DNA of 64,000 nt, taken from Bordetella genomosp. 4 (GTDB taxonomy: Bacteria; Pseudomonadota; Gammaproteobacteria; Burkholderiales; Burkholderiaceae_B). Each line of letters begins with the position of its first letter. The first letter of the stretch is position 1. A program made the position numbers and the translations under genes. Below are positions 28,268 to 41,100 of the stretch, piece by piece. Location: the NCBI RefSeq assembly GCF_002261185.1, contig NZ_NEVQ01000009.1, positions 62,001 to 126,000 of the forward strand, written 5' to 3'. The notes under the pieces were generated by a model. That model was given only the letters and a program-made list of their open reading frames with translations, was not told the origin of the DNA and searched no databases.

Positions 28268-29341
28268 ATGGAATGGCTCAATACTCTTGAAAGCCACGGT
28301 CAGGCCTTGCTGGGCCCGACGGCCTGGCTGGTGATCTGGACGATCATCAAGATCGTCGTCATCGCGGTTCCCATCATTTTGTGCGTGGCTTACCTCACGT
28401 ACTGGGAACGCAAGATGATCGGCTGGATGCACGTCCGTCTGGGCCCGACCCGTGTCGGTTTCCGGGGCTTGCTGCAGCCGTTTGCCGACGTGTTCAAGCT
28501 GCTCACCAAAGAAGTCGTCGTTCCCACGCAGGCCAACAAGATCTTGTTCGTCGTGGCGCCGGTCGTGACGCTGATGCCGGCCTTGGCTGCCTGGGCGGTC
28601 GTGCCGTTCGGACCCGAAGTCGTGCTGGCCAACGTCAACGCTGGTCTGCTCTACGTGATGGCAATCACCTCCATCGGGGTGTATGGCGTGATCGTGGCAG
28701 GCTGGGCGTCGAACTCGAAGTACGCCTTCCTGGGCGCGCTGCGGGCTTCGGCGCAAATGGTGTCCTATGAACTGGCCATCGGTTTTGTGCTGGTGACGGT
28801 GTTGCTGGTTTCCGGCAGCCTGAACATGTCCGAGATCGTGATGGGGCAGAGCCGCGGCTGGTTTGCCGAGCGCGGCCTGACGTTCCTGTCGTGGAACTGG
28901 CTGCCGCTGTTGCCGCTGTTCGTGATCTATGTGATTTCGGCCGTGGCCGAAACCAACCGCCACCCGTTCGACGTGGTCGAAGGCGAATCGGAAATCGTGG
29001 CCGGCCACATGGTCGAATACTCCGGTATGGCATTTGCGCTGTTCTTCCTGGGCGAATACGCCAACATGATCCTGTTGTCCGCGATGGCATCGATCATGTT
29101 CCTGGGGGGCTGGATGCCGCCTATCGACATTGCTCCGCTGACCTGGATTCCGGGTTGGTTGTGGCTGGGCCTGAAGACATTCTGCGTGGTGTCGTTGTTC
29201 GTGTGGTTCCGCGCGTCGTTCCCGCGTTACCGCTATGACCAGATCATGCGGTTGGGTTGGAAAATTTTCATCCCGCTGACCGGCGTGTGGCTGGTCGTGG
29301 TGGCGATCTGGATGCAGACGCCCTGGAACATTTGGCGTTAA
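28268..29341 (+). CDS. nuoH: NADH-quinone oxidoreductase subunit H
   Basis: The ATG at 28268, one base after the nuoG stop, gives 357 residues starting [12 protein letters not shown]; the longer open frame inside nuoG is rejected. NuoH has eight membrane helices and forms the quinone entry and the start of the proton path. Visible hallmarks are [38 protein letters not shown] and the loop [27 protein letters not shown]. The C terminus ends in a normal [10 protein letters not shown]. Confidence 0.96.
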   Translation: MEWLNTLESHGQALLGPTAWLVIWTIIKIVVIAVPIILCVAYLTYWERKMIGWMHVRLGPTRVGFRGLLQPFADVFKLLTKEVVVPTQANKILFVVAPVVTLMPALAAWAVVPFGPEVVLANVNAGLLYVMAITSIGVYGVIVAGWASNSKYAFLGALRASAQMVSYELAIGFVLVTVLLVSGSLNMSEIVMGQSRGWFAERGLTFLSWNWLPLLPLFVIYVISAVAETNRHPFDVVEGESEIVAGHMVEYSGMAFALFFLGEYANMILLSAMASIMFLGGWMPPIDIAPLTWIPGWLWLGLKTFCVVSLFVWFRASFPRYRYDQIMRLGWKIFIPLTGVWLVVVAIWMQTPWNIWR

Positions 29342-29362
29342 CGCGTCAAGCTGAGGCAGGAT

Positions 29363-29851
29363 ATGGAAGCGATCAAAGATTTCTTCGGCAGCCTGATGCT
29401 GGCCGAGTTGCTCAAGGGCATGCGCCTGACGGGCAAGTACTTTTTCAAACGCAAGGTCACCTTGCGTTATCCGATGGAAAAAACGCCGACGTCGGCGCGT
29501 TTCCGTGGCTTGCACGCGTTGCGCCGCTATCCCAATGGGGAAGAGCGCTGCATTGCTTGCAAGCTATGCGAAGCCGTATGTCCGGCCTTGGCCATCACGA
29601 TCGAATCGGACGTGCGTGACGACGGCACCCGCCGCACCACGCGCTACGACATCGATCTGACCAAGTGCATTTTCTGCGGTTTCTGTGAGGAAAGCTGCCC
29701 CGTGGATTCGATTGTGGAAACCCACATTCACGAATACCACGGTGAAAAGCGCGGCGACCTTTATTTCACCAAAGACATGCTGCTCGCCGTCGGCGACCGC
29801 TACGAAGCCGAAATCGCCCGCCGCCGGGCCGAAGACGCGCCATACCGTTGA
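29363..29851 (+). CDS. nuoI: NADH-quinone oxidoreductase subunit I (two 4Fe-4S clusters)
   Basis: A 162-residue ferredoxin-like subunit of the peripheral arm. Two complete cluster motifs are seen, [12 protein letters not shown] and [12 protein letters not shown], holding N6a and N6b and leading electrons toward N2. The N-terminal amphipathic segment ([29 protein letters not shown]) anchors it to the membrane arm. nuoJ follows after 17 bases. Confidence 0.96.
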   Translation: MEAIKDFFGSLMLAELLKGMRLTGKYFFKRKVTLRYPMEKTPTSARFRGLHALRRYPNGEERCIACKLCEAVCPALAITIESDVRDDGTRRTTRYDIDLTKCIFCGFCEESCPVDSIVETHIHEYHGEKRGDLYFTKDMLLAVGDRYEAEIARRRAEDAPYR

Positions 29852-29868
29852 CGCCCAAGGTCTGACTC

Positions 29869-30516
29869 ATGACTTTTACCACTGTCCTGTTCTACATACT
29901 GTCTGCGGTCCTGGTGATCGCCGCGTTCCGCGTCATCACGGCGCGCAGCCCGGTGACTGCCGTACTGCATTTGATCCTGGCGTTCGCCAACGCCGCCATG
30001 CTGTGGATGCTGCTCGGAGCCGAGTTCCTGGCGCTGCTGCTGGTGCTCGTGTACGTCGGCGCCGTGATGGTCCTGTTCCTGTTCGTGGTCATGATGCTCG
30101 ATATCCGTATCGATGCCTTGCGCGGCGGGCTCAAGACCTATCTGCCGCTGGGGCTGATCATCGGTGTTGTGCTGGTGCTTGAAATGTCCTTTGTGCTGGC
30201 CAGCACCTGGTATGGCGCGGGCCCGCAGGCCGTGACTGCCGGCGACTACAACAACAGCCGTGCCCTGGGCGAGGCGATGTACACGCAGTACGTGTACGCC
30301 GTCGAAGTCGGCGCCGCGTTGTTGCTGGTCGGTATGGTCGCCGCCATCTCGCTGACGCTGCGCCGCCGTCGCGACGCCAAGTACAACGACCCCGCCGCCG
30401 CCGTGCGCGTGCGCGCCAAAGACCGTTTCCGTCTGGTCAGCATGCCCGCACAGAGCGACCGTGCCCAGGGCCGCGCTGCCCCGCCGGCCGACGGCGCCCA
30501 AGGAGAAAAACAATGA
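29869..30516 (+). CDS. nuoJ: NADH-quinone oxidoreductase subunit J
   Basis: A 215-residue membrane subunit with five hydrophobic helices, including the conserved [27 protein letters not shown] helix of NuoJ that forms part of the coupling region. The C-terminal tail after residue 165 is long, basic and low in complexity ([24 protein letters not shown]...), which is variable in this family. The last four bases overlap the nuoK start (ATGA). Confidence 0.94.
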   Translation: MTFTTVLFYILSAVLVIAAFRVITARSPVTAVLHLILAFANAAMLWMLLGAEFLALLLVLVYVGAVMVLFLFVVMMLDIRIDALRGGLKTYLPLGLIIGVVLVLEMSFVLASTWYGAGPQAVTAGDYNNSRALGEAMYTQYVYAVEVGAALLLVGMVAAISLTLRRRRDAKYNDPAAAVRVRAKDRFRLVSMPAQSDRAQGRAAPPADGAQGEKQ

Positions 30517-30821
30517 CGTTGACGCTGGCTCACTATCTGGTGCTGGGGGCGATCATGTTCGCCATCGGCATCTTCGGCATCTTCCTGAACCGCCGCAACC
30601 TGATCATCCTGCTGATGTCCATCGAGCTGGTGCTCCTGGCCGTCAACATGAACTTCGTGGCGTTTTCCAGCTGGTTCGGCGATACCGCCGGCCAGGTGTT
30701 CGTGTTCTTCATCCTGACGGTGGCTGCTGCTGAGGCCGCCATCGGTCTGGCGATTTTGGTGCTGCTGTTCCGTAACCTGAACACGATCAACGTTGACGAA
30801 CTCGATCGCCTGAAGGGCTGA
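30513..30821 (+). CDS. nuoK: NADH-quinone oxidoreductase subunit K
   Basis: A 102-residue subunit with three membrane helices, homologous to MrpC/ND4L. Conserved glutamates in the second and third helices ([11 protein letters not shown] and [19 protein letters not shown]) take part in proton transfer. Its start is coupled to the nuoJ stop by a 4-base overlap. Length is typical. Confidence 0.96.
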   Translation: MTLTLAHYLVLGAIMFAIGIFGIFLNRRNLIILLMSIELVLLAVNMNFVAFSSWFGDTAGQVFVFFILTVAAAEAAIGLAILVLLFRNLNTINVDELDRLKG

Positions 30822-30838
30822 CGGGGTATTGGAAGAAA

Positions 30839-32877
<2,039 letters not shown>

Positions 32878-32881
<4 letters not shown>

Positions 32882-34380
32882 CGGCAAGCGACATGGCATC
32901 CAACACTTTTCCCTCGCTAACGCTTGCGATCTTCGTTCCGATCGTATTCGGCCTGCTGGTGCTGGCCCTGGGCCGCGATGACCGGCCTGGGCTGACACGT
33001 GGCTTGTCTTTGATTGGCGCGATTGCGGGCTTTCTGGTCACGATTCCGCTGTACACCGGTTTTGATTCTTCGACGGCCGCCATGCAGTTCGTCGAAAAGG
33101 CCTCCTGGATCGAAGCCTTCAACGTCAATTACCACCTGGGTATCGACGGTATCTCGATGTGGTTCGTGCTGCTGACCGCCTTCATCACCATCATCGTGGT
33201 GCTGGCAGGCTGGGAGGTCATCACCAGCCGCGTGTCGCAGTACATGGCCGCCTTCCTGATCCTCTCGGGCCTGATGGTCGGTGTGTTCGTGGCGCTGGAC
33301 GGCATGCTGTTCTACGTGTTCTTCGAAGCCACGCTGATCCCGATGTACATCATCGTCGGGGTATGGGGCGGCCCGAACCGCGTCTACGCTGCGTTCAAGT
33401 TCTTCTTGTACACCTTGATGGGCTCGTTGCTGACTCTGGTGGCGTTCATCTATCTGTGGAACGTTTCCGGCGGCTCGTTCGATATCCTGACTTGGCACCA
33501 AGTCAAACTGGGCTACACGCCGCAGATTCTGATCTTTGTGGCCTTGCTTGCGGCTTTCGCGGTCAAGGTGCCGATGTGGCCGGTGCACACCTGGTTGCCG
33601 GACGCCCACGTCGAGGCGCCCACCGGCGGCTCGATCGTGCTGGCAGCGATCATGCTCAAGCTCGGCGCCTACGGTTTCCTGCGTTTTTCGTTGCCGATCG
33701 CACCGGACGCCTCGCATAGCCTGGCTGGCCTGATGATCACGCTGTCGCTGATTGCGGTGATCTATATCGGTCTCGTCGCCATCGTGCAAGACGACATGAA
33801 AAAGCTGGTCGCGTATTCGTCCGTGGCGCACATGGGCTTTGTGACGCTGGGCTTTTTCATCTTCAACACCGCCGGTGTCGAGGGCGCGATCGTGCAGATG
33901 ATTTCGCACGGCTTCGTGTCGGGCGCGATGTTTATGTGTATCGGGGTGCTGTATGACCGCATGCACTCGCGGCGCATTGCGGACTATGGCGGGGTAATCA
34001 ACGTCATGCCGCGTTTTGTGACGTTCTTTGTGCTGTTCTCCATGGCCAATAGCGGCTTGCCTGCCACGAGCGGTTTCGTAGGCGAGTTCATGGTCATCAT
34101 GGGTGCGGTCGAGCACAACTTCTGGATCGGTCTGCTGGCTGCGACGGCGCTGATTCTGGGTGCCTCGTACTCGCTGTGGATGGTCAAGCGCGTGGCCTTT
34201 GGCGATATCGCCAACGACCATGTGCGTGAACTCACCGATATCAACGGCCGCGAATTCCTGATTCTCGGCGTGATGGCTATCGCTGTGTTGTACATGGGTA
34301 TCTATCCCAAGCCCTTTACCGACGTCATGCATGCTTCGGTCGAGGCCCTGCTGCAACACGTTGCCATCTCGAAACTGTAA
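32878..34380 (+). CDS. nuoM: NADH-quinone oxidoreductase subunit M
   Basis: A 500-residue antiporter-like membrane subunit of complex I with about 14 helices. The family motifs FYVFFEATLIPMYIIVGVWGG (conserved Glu), AFAVKVPMWPVHTWLPDAHVEAPTGGSIVLAAIMLKLGAYG (conserved Lys) and DDMKKLVAYSSVAHMGFV are present. ATG 32878 overlaps the nuoL stop by 4 bases; a second ATG at 32893 (MASNTF) is a possible alternative. nuoN follows after 9 bases. Confidence 0.95.
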
Positions 34381-34389
34381 GACTGACTC

Positions 34390-35874
34390 ATGATGCAATC
34401 TCACATTGATTTCGCCCTGGCTACGCCCGAGATTCTGTTGCTGATTTTCGGTCTGGCGATTTTGCTGATCGATGCGGTCAGCAGCCATCCCGAGCGCAAA
34501 CCCACTTTTGTGCTGACGCTGCTGGCGTTGGGCGTGGTGACCGTCGTCTCGTTGCTGCAATGGAAAAACGGCACGGTCGGTCGTACGTTTAACGGCCTGT
34601 ATGTGGCCGACAATCTGTCGCACCTGCTCAAGGTCGCGTCGTACATTGCCGTTGCCGTTACGCTGATTTACGGCCGCGTTTACGCGCAAGTCCGCGACAT
34701 GCTGCGCGGTGGCGAGCTGTATGTGTTGTCGCTGATGGCCCTGTTGGGCCAGATGGTGATGATCTCGGCGGGTAACCTGATCAGCGTGTATCTGGGCCTG
34801 GAACTGATGTCTCTGGCCCTGTATGCCCTGATCGCGCTGCGTCGCGACGATGTGGTTGCCACCGAAGCCGCCATGAAATATTTCGTGCTGGGCGCGTTGG
34901 CCTCGGGTTTCCTGCTGTACGGCATGTCCATGGTGTACGGGGCGACCGGCCATCTGGACATCGTCGAGATTTCCAATGTCATCGCAGCAGGCAAACAGGA
35001 AAATATGGCGCTGGTGTTCGGCGTGGTGTTCCTGGTTGCGGGTCTGGCGTTCAAGCTGGGCGCAGTACCGTTCCATATGTGGGTGCCTGACGTTTACCAA
35101 GGTTCTCCGACTGCTGTGACGCTGATACTGGGCGCTGCACCGAAGCTGGCCGCATTTGCGATTACGCTGCGCTTGCTGGTCGAAGGCCTGCATGGTCTGG
35201 CTGCCGATTGGCAACCGATGCTGATGATTCTGGCGATTCTGTCGCTGGCCATTGGCAACCTGACTGCTATCGCTCAGACGAACTTCAAGCGTATGCTGGC
35301 GTACTCCACGATTTCGCATGTCGGCTTCGTGCTGCTGGGGCTGATGTCGGGTGTCGTGGCAGGCAAGCCGGATGCATCGGCCAATGCCTACGGTGCGTCG
35401 CTGTTTTACATGCTGATCTATGTGCTGACCACGCTGGGCACTTTCGGCATGATTCTGCTGTTGTCGCGTCAGGGTTTTGAGTGCGAGCAGATCGATGACC
35501 TCAAGGGCCTGAACCGCCGCAGCCCGTGGCATGCAGCATTGCTGCTGCTGTTGATGTTCTCGCTGACGGGCATTCCTCCGATGGTGGGCTTCTACGCCAA
35601 GCTGGCTGTGCTGCAAGTGCTGGTCGATGCCGGCTACGTGTGGCTGGCTGTGGTGGCGGTGGTGTTCTCGCTGATCGGCGCGTTCTACTATCTGCGTGTC
35701 GTTAAGGTGGTGTATTTCGACGAGCCGGCCGCTGATGCTGGCAAGATCGCAGCACCTTGCGGCCATTGCGGTGTGTTGTCGGTCAATAGCGCATTGATCC
35801 TGGTCCTGGGCATTTTGCCTGGTGGCTTGATGGCGTTGTGCGTGCACGCGATTCAGACCTCGCTGGGTCTGTGA
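34390..35874 (+). CDS. nuoN: NADH-quinone oxidoreductase subunit N
   Basis: A 494-residue third antiporter-like subunit, next to NuoK and NuoM in the membrane arm. It shows [21 protein letters not shown] with the conserved Glu, [39 protein letters not shown] with the coupling lysines, and [21 protein letters not shown]. Two consecutive ATG codons start the gene; either could be used. It is the last standard subunit gene; the DUF2818 gene follows after 55 bases. Confidence 0.95.
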   Translation: MMQSHIDFALATPEILLLIFGLAILLIDAVSSHPERKPTFVLTLLALGVVTVVSLLQWKNGTVGRTFNGLYVADNLSHLLKVASYIAVAVTLIYGRVYAQVRDMLRGGELYVLSLMALLGQMVMISAGNLISVYLGLELMSLALYALIALRRDDVVATEAAMKYFVLGALASGFLLYGMSMVYGATGHLDIVEISNVIAAGKQENMALVFGVVFLVAGLAFKLGAVPFHMWVPDVYQGSPTAVTLILGAAPKLAAFAITLRLLVEGLHGLAADWQPMLMILAILSLAIGNLTAIAQTNFKRMLAYSTISHVGFVLLGLMSGVVAGKPDASANAYGASLFYMLIYVLTTLGTFGMILLLSRQGFECEQIDDLKGLNRRSPWHAALLLLLMFSLTGIPPMVGFYAKLAVLQVLVDAGYVWLAVVAVVFSLIGAFYYLRVVKVVYFDEPAADAGKIAAPCGHCGVLSVNSALILVLGILPGGLMALCVHAIQTSLGL

Positions 35875-35929
35875 GGTAGGCGATACCTGTGCGTAATAGG
35901 GCGGTGACGCAGTCGAACACGATGGAGGG

Positions 35930-36259
35930 ATGGTCATGAACCAGACCTTGGCTGTTTGGCTGCTCATCGCTCTTGCTTTAGTCAGCGCGAATTTACCGTT
36001 TTTGACTGAGCGAGTGTTGACGGTGCTGCCGTGGAAACGGGGCGCCGTAGTCAAGCCGTTCTGGCTGCGTATGGTTGAGCTCTTGCTGTATTACGCAATT
36101 GTGATGGGCCTGGGGTTTGCTTTTGAAGCGGCGTTGGGCAATCCGTTTGCGCAGGGGTGGGAGTTTTACGCGATCACTTTTAGTCTGTATCTGGTGCTGG
36201 GGTATCCGGGGTTTGTGTTTCGGTATCTGTTTAAGCGGCATCCGGTTTTGCGGGGCTGA
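35930..36259 (+). CDS. DUF2818 family membrane protein
   Basis: A 109-residue protein with about three hydrophobic segments (WLLIALALVSANLPFL, MVELLLYYAIVMGLGFAFEAALG, and FSLYLVLGYPGFVFRYLF). It matches the DUF2818 family, found directly behind nuoN in many betaproteobacteria, so an accessory or assembly role for complex I is plausible but unproven. The start may be 35930 (MVMNQT) or 35936 (MNQT); the latter is closer to GGAGGG at 35925. It is the last gene before the first 888-bp composite repeat. Confidence 0.85.
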   Translation: MVMNQTLAVWLLIALALVSANLPFLTERVLTVLPWKRGAVVKPFWLRMVELLLYYAIVMGLGFAFEAALGNPFAQGWEFYAITFSLYLVLGYPGFVFRYLFKRHPVLRG

Positions 36260-36300
36260 AAGAGCGTCTTCGTTGCGGGGATGGTGGGGTTCTAATGGTC

Positions 36301-36462
36301 GTCGAGCCGAGGCAATCGGCCCGGCCGGGCTTCACAAAGTCGGTCCGGCGCGCGGGCGCCGGACACCGTGTTCGCTCACCTCGTCCGCGCCTGCGCGCTC
36401 CCTACGGTGTCCGCTCCACTCGACTTTGAGGCGCCCGGCCGGGCCGATTGCCTCGGCTCGAC
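36301..36462 (+). repeat. Cloverleaf palindrome, subfamily A, left unit of composite copy 1
   Basis: Perfect 30-bp outer arms (36301-36330 and 36433-36462) enclose an inner stem AAAGTCG/CGACTTT, hairpin 1 (GTCCGGCGC with GCGCCGGAC) and hairpin 2 based on ACACCGT/ACGGTGT. Junction words are TTCAC and GAGGC. The 67 bases at 36356-36422 are an exact reverse complement of 37037-37103. Confidence 0.88.
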
Positions 36463-36996
36463 TGGCAGCAATTAGAGTTCTCTGCATCGCTGGCACGACT
36501 TTCTTGCTTGGCGTTTTTCTGCGGCCGCGTTGGTAGAGAGAAAGATCTTGCAGTGCTGCTTTCGGCAGGCGCCCTGCGCGCCTACCTCAAGCGATCGGTC
36601 CGGGCATGCGACGGGGTGGCGTCATGCCTGATCGGAAGATCTGCTTGGCTGCGTTTGATGCTTGCGGCGATGATGCGTAGGGCAGTTTTTCCGGCGGTGT
36701 ATCCGTAGCATGTCCGTGCTCTGAATCAGAGTTCATCGCCGCGGACGTGATTTGCGCTCATCCTGATGGCATTACAACGAGTGCCATGCGTGGCATTACG
36801 TCAATGTGACTCGAGAGATCTTTTGCCCGGCAACGGTGCCACAGCCTGTGCATGCAGATCCCGAACGCGATGACCGGGTGTGCAGGGCACCCGGTCATCG
36901 CAGCCCTGCAAGATCTTTCTCTTCACCCAGGCTGACACAGAAAAATGCCAAGCAAGAAAGTCGTGCCAGCGATGTGATGAGCTTGAGTTACTGCGA

Positions 36997-37159
36997 GTCG
37001 ATGCGGAGCAGTGGCTGCGTGGGGGCGCCTCGTGGCCGAGTGGAGCGGACACCGTAGGGAGCGCGCAGGCGCGGACGAGGTGAGCGAACACGGTGTCCGG
37101 CGCGCAGGGCGCCGGACCGGCCACGTGAAGCCCCCACGCAGCCGCTGCCCCGCATCGAC
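36997..37159 (-). repeat. Cloverleaf palindrome, subfamily A, right unit of composite copy 1
   Basis: Outer arms of 30 bp (36997-37026 and 37130-37159) match at 28 of 30 positions. On the minus strand it shows junctions TTCAC and GAGGC, inner stem GTGGCCG/CGGCCAC, and the same two apical hairpins as the left unit. Both outer and inner stems differ in sequence from the left unit yet remain paired. Confidence 0.87.
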
Positions 37160-37196
37160 GTCCAATAGCACCAAACCCATCACACCCGAACCCCCA

Positions 37197-38054
37197 TCAA
37201 CCTTCAAACCAATTCAGCACCCCATCCAGCCCCGCCACATTCAACGCATAAGGCGTCTGCTGCCGCACAATAGGCTTGGCCCGGTAAGCAACGGCATAGC
37301 GCGCAAACCCTAGCATCTTGAGATCATTCGCCCCATCTCCCAGAGCAATGATCTGATCCGACGTCGCCCCGTATGTCTGCGCGAAGGTCCGCAGGTGCAT
37401 CAGTTTGGCATCGGCATCCAGAATATCGCCGAGCACTTTGCCAGTCAGCACGCCGTCTTTGATTTCCAGGGTGTTGGCATATGCGCTATCGAGGTTCAGG
37501 CGTTGGCGCAGGCGTTCCGTAAAGAACGTGAATCCCCCAGACACTAATAGCACCTTGATCCCAGCCGCCTGTGCTGTGGATATCAATTGCTCCGCACCGG
37601 GATTCAGACGCAGTTTGTCTGCATAAACCTGTTCCAGCGCCGATGCCGGCGTCCCCTCCAGCAAGGCTACCCGGCGACGCAGGCTTTCGGAGAAGTCCTT
37701 GATTTCGCCCCGCATTGCAGCCTCGGTGATCTCGGCGACTTTGGGTTTGACTCCCGCGACGCCGGCGATTTCGTCGATGCACTCGATGTTGATCAGCGTG
37801 GAATCCATGTCCATCGCCAATACTTTGCATTGCGACAGACGGACGCCGGCAGGTACGAACGCCGTGTCGACGCCATGTTGTTCTCCCCAGGCCGTGACCT
37901 GCGCGCGTACGTCGGCGTCTTGCGATACGTCCAATAGACGAGAGGCTGTGGCGCTGAGATGGACGACGCCTTGAGCGTGTGCCAGGGCCGCTAATTGTTC
38001 GACCTGGGCAGCGCCGAGCGCCGGGGATTGAATGACGAGATGAGTGGTGGACAT
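37197..38054 (-). CDS. serB: Phosphoserine phosphatase SerB
   Basis: The methionine at 38054 (MSTTHLVIQSP) gives 285 residues; an in-frame start 48 bases upstream adds an unlike leader. SerB releases serine from phosphoserine, the last step of serine synthesis. The N-terminal third is an ACT-like domain and the rest a HAD phosphatase. HAD motif I is D82-M-D84-STL (AMDMDSTLINIE), motif II is VSGGFTFF, and motif IV is ALGDGANDLKML. It stands alone on the minus strand, convergent with the nuo operon across the composite repeat and about 140 bases from mfd on the same strand. Confidence 0.94.
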   Translation of the reverse strand: MSTTHLVIQSPALGAAQVEQLAALAHAQGVVHLSATASRLLDVSQDADVRAQVTAWGEQHGVDTAFVPAGVRLSQCKVLAMDMDSTLINIECIDEIAGVAGVKPKVAEITEAAMRGEIKDFSESLRRRVALLEGTPASALEQVYADKLRLNPGAEQLISTAQAAGIKVLLVSGGFTFFTERLRQRLNLDSAYANTLEIKDGVLTGKVLGDILDADAKLMHLRTFAQTYGATSDQIIALGDGANDLKMLGFARYAVAYRAKPIVRQQTPYALNVAGLDGVLNWFEG

Positions 38055-38193
38055 GGCGGAAAGTGTGTCGGTGAGGGGCCGGTGCGTGGCGATGCTGCTC
38101 AAAGCATAACGCGGACATGAAAGAGGCTATTTTGCAGGCGCATTTTCAGCGCCATGCAAAGGGTGTTTGATCGAGTTCGGTGGCACGCATGGG

Positions 38194-41100
38194 CTATTTT
38201 AATGAGCGCAGCACCGCACGTACGGCATCGGCACGCGTGGAAACTTTGACGACGGTGAACTCGATACGCAGTTTGTCCGGGCCGGCCAGTTTGATGTGAC
38301 GCTGCTTTTGTATGAGTTCGATGATCCGTGCGGGGTCGACCGTGGTTTTGGGGCCGAACTGGATCAGTGCCTGGTTTTCGCTGGCATCGATCTTGATGAT
38401 GCCCAGCGGTTGCGCCGCCAATCTCAATCGATGGGTGGTCAGCAGTACCTGTGCGGCCTCGGGCAGTTTGCCAAAGCGGTCGATGAGCTCTTCCTGAATG
38501 CGGATCAGGTCGTCTTCGTCCTCGGCGTGCGATAGACGTTTGTAGATCGCCAGACGTGCGTGCACGTCCGCACAATAGTCGGATGGCAGCAGTGCCGGGG
38601 CATGCAGATTAACCTCGCACGCCAGGTTGAACGGCGCATCCAAGTCGGGCTCTTCGCCCGCCTTGAGCGCGCGTACGGCTTCGTTCAACATTTCGTTGTA
38701 CATCGAGAAGCCGATTTCGTGGATGTTGCCCGATTGCGATTCGCCCAGGACTTCACCGGTGCCGCGGATCTCCAGGTCGTGCATGGCGAGATAAAAACCA
38801 GAGCCCAGTTCTTCCATCGCCTGAATCGCTTCCAAGCGTTTTTTGGCGTTGGAGGTAATCGCGTCTTCGCCAGGCGTCAGCAGATAAGCATAAGCCTGAT
38901 GGTGAGAGCGCCCGACTCGGCCACGCAACTGGTGCAATTGAGCCAGGCCGAAACGATCGGCGCGATGGATGACAATGGTGTTGGCGCTGGGCACGTCAAT
39001 GCCGGTTTCGATGATGGTAGTACACAGCAGGACGTTAAAGCGCTGCTGGTAAAAGCCCTTCATCACCTGTTCCAGCTCGCGTTCAGGCATCTGGCCGTGC
39101 GCGACGGCGATGCGGGCTTCGGGCACGAGTTCTTCGAGGCGCGCCCGGCGGTTGTGGATGGTCTCGACTTCGTTGTGCAGGAAATAGGCTTGACCGCCAC
39201 GCTTGAGTTCGCGCAGCAGGGCTTCCCGTATGGTGCTGCCGTCTTCGCGCCGGACAAAGGTCTTGATCGCCAGACGCTTTTGCGGCGCGGTGGCGATGAC
39301 TGAGAAATCGCGTATGCCTTCGAGCGACATGCCCAGCGTGCGGGGGATGGGCGTGGCGGTCAGCGTCAGGACGTCGACCTCGGCGCGCAGGGCCTTCAGC
39401 GCCTCTTTCTGGCGCACGCCAAAGCGGTGTTCTTCGTCGATGATGACCAGGCCCAGGCGCTTGAAACGTACGTCTTTAGACAGGATCTTGTGCGTGCCGA
39501 TCACGATGTCGACGCGTCCATCGTTGATGCCTGTGATGGCATCGGCGACTTCTTTTGATGACCGGAAACGCGAGAGCTCGACCACGCGCACAGGCCAATC
39601 GGCAAAGCGGTCGGCAAAGGTCTGGGCATGCTGTTCGGCCAACAGTGTCGTCGGGCAGAGCAGAGCCACTTGTTTGCCATTCGCCACGGCCAGAAAGGCT
39701 GCACGCAGCGCGACTTCGGTTTTGCCGAAGCCGACGTCGCCGCAGACCAGGCGATCCATCGGGCGGCCCGAGGTCATGTCGCTGATGACGGCCTGGATGG
39801 CGGCAGCTTGATCGGGCGTTTCGTCAAAGCCAAAGCCTTCGGCAAAGGCTTCGTAGTCGTTGATGGGCAGGTTGAAGGTATAGCCTTCGCGTGCCGCGCG
39901 TTGCGCGTAGAGCGCCAATAGTTCGGCGGCAGTGTCGCGCACCTGGCGGGCGGCTTTGCGTCGAGCCCTGTCCCATTGGCCCGATCCCAGCTGGTGCAGC
40001 GGTGCGGCCTCGGGGTCGGCGCCGCTATAGCGCGCGATGACATGCAGCTGAGATACGGGCACGTATAGCGTGCTGCCGTTGGCGTATTCGAGATGCAGGA
40101 ATTCCATCTCGCCGTCGCCCATGTCCATGTTGATCAGGCCGTGGTATCGCCCGATGCCGTGCTGCGCGTGTACGACCGGGTCGCCAGCACGCAGCTCGGA
40201 CAAATCCCGCACCATGGCTTCGACGTTGCTGGTGCGTTCCTGGTCACGGCGGCCCCGCCGCGTCGCACCAGCATTGCCCGGGTACAGATCGTTCTCGGTG
40301 AGAAACAGCAGTTCGGCCGAAGGAATGCCAAAGCCCGCGGACAGTGGCGCCGCGATCAGGGCAAAAGAGGACTGAGAGACGAGAAATTCCTGCAGGGATT
40401 CTGGCTGCGCATCGGGCGGCAGGTCGAACTCGGTCAGCATTTGCGCCAGCGTTTCGCGCCGGCCTGCCGAGTCTGCGCACAGCAAGACGCGCGATTCGCC
40501 CCGCGCCAACAAGGCACGCAGACGAGCGATGGGGTCTTCGGCGCGGCGGCTGATGCTGACGTTGGGCGCGGTGGAGAAATCCGGATGCGGCGCGCCCTCG
40601 GTCAATGCCAGGCGCGGAAACGCCTTGAATCGGCCATGCAATCCCTCGCTGTCCAGAAACAGCGCCGAGGGCGGCAGTACGGGACGTTCGCGGTCGCTTT
40701 TCAGAAAGGTATAACGGGTGCTGGTGTCCTGACTGAATCGTTGGATCGCCTCTTCGATATCGCCCAATGTGACGGTAATTGCATCGGTCGGCAGATAGTC
40801 AAATAGCGTTGCAGTCTCGTCAAAGAACAGCGGGAGGTAATACTCGACACCGGCAAAAGCGATGCCGTTGCCGATGTCTTTATAGGGCAGGGCGCGCGAC
40901 GGGTCGCCCTCGAATTCCTCGCGAAAACGTGCCCGGAACCGGTTGCGCGATTCCTCGTCCATCGGAAACTCGCGCCCCGGCAGCAACTGCACCTCGCGCA
41001 CAGGGTACAGACTGCGCTGCGTATCGACGTCAAAGCTGCGTATGGACTCGATTTCGTCGTCAAACAGGTCGAGCCGGTAGGGTACTGCCGACCCCATGGG

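Larger units (their letters stand above)
36277..37164. repeat. 888-bp composite intergenic repeat, copy 1
   Basis: This block recurs at 43033-43920 with the same total length and high identity. It consists of a left cloverleaf palindrome (36301-36462), an inverted pair of perfect 28-bp arms (36485-36512 / 36947-36974), an inverted 17-bp pair (36537-36553 / 36906-36922), a spacer with small hairpins, and a right cloverleaf (36997-37159) in opposite orientation. It fills the gap between convergent DUF2818 and serB. No reading frame is conserved with copy 2, so it is not a gene. Confidence 0.9.

Noticed and set aside
32917-36054. 1045-codon open frame antisense to nuoM and nuoN
   Set aside because: His/Gln/Arg-rich composition with no fold-like pattern; it mirrors the strong third-position GC bias of the sense genes, which are certain.
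36117-36708. Open frames in composite copy 1 and the related ones at 42957-43407
   Set aside because: Short shared stretches reflect repeated DNA; frames shift and stop differently between copies, so no protein is conserved.
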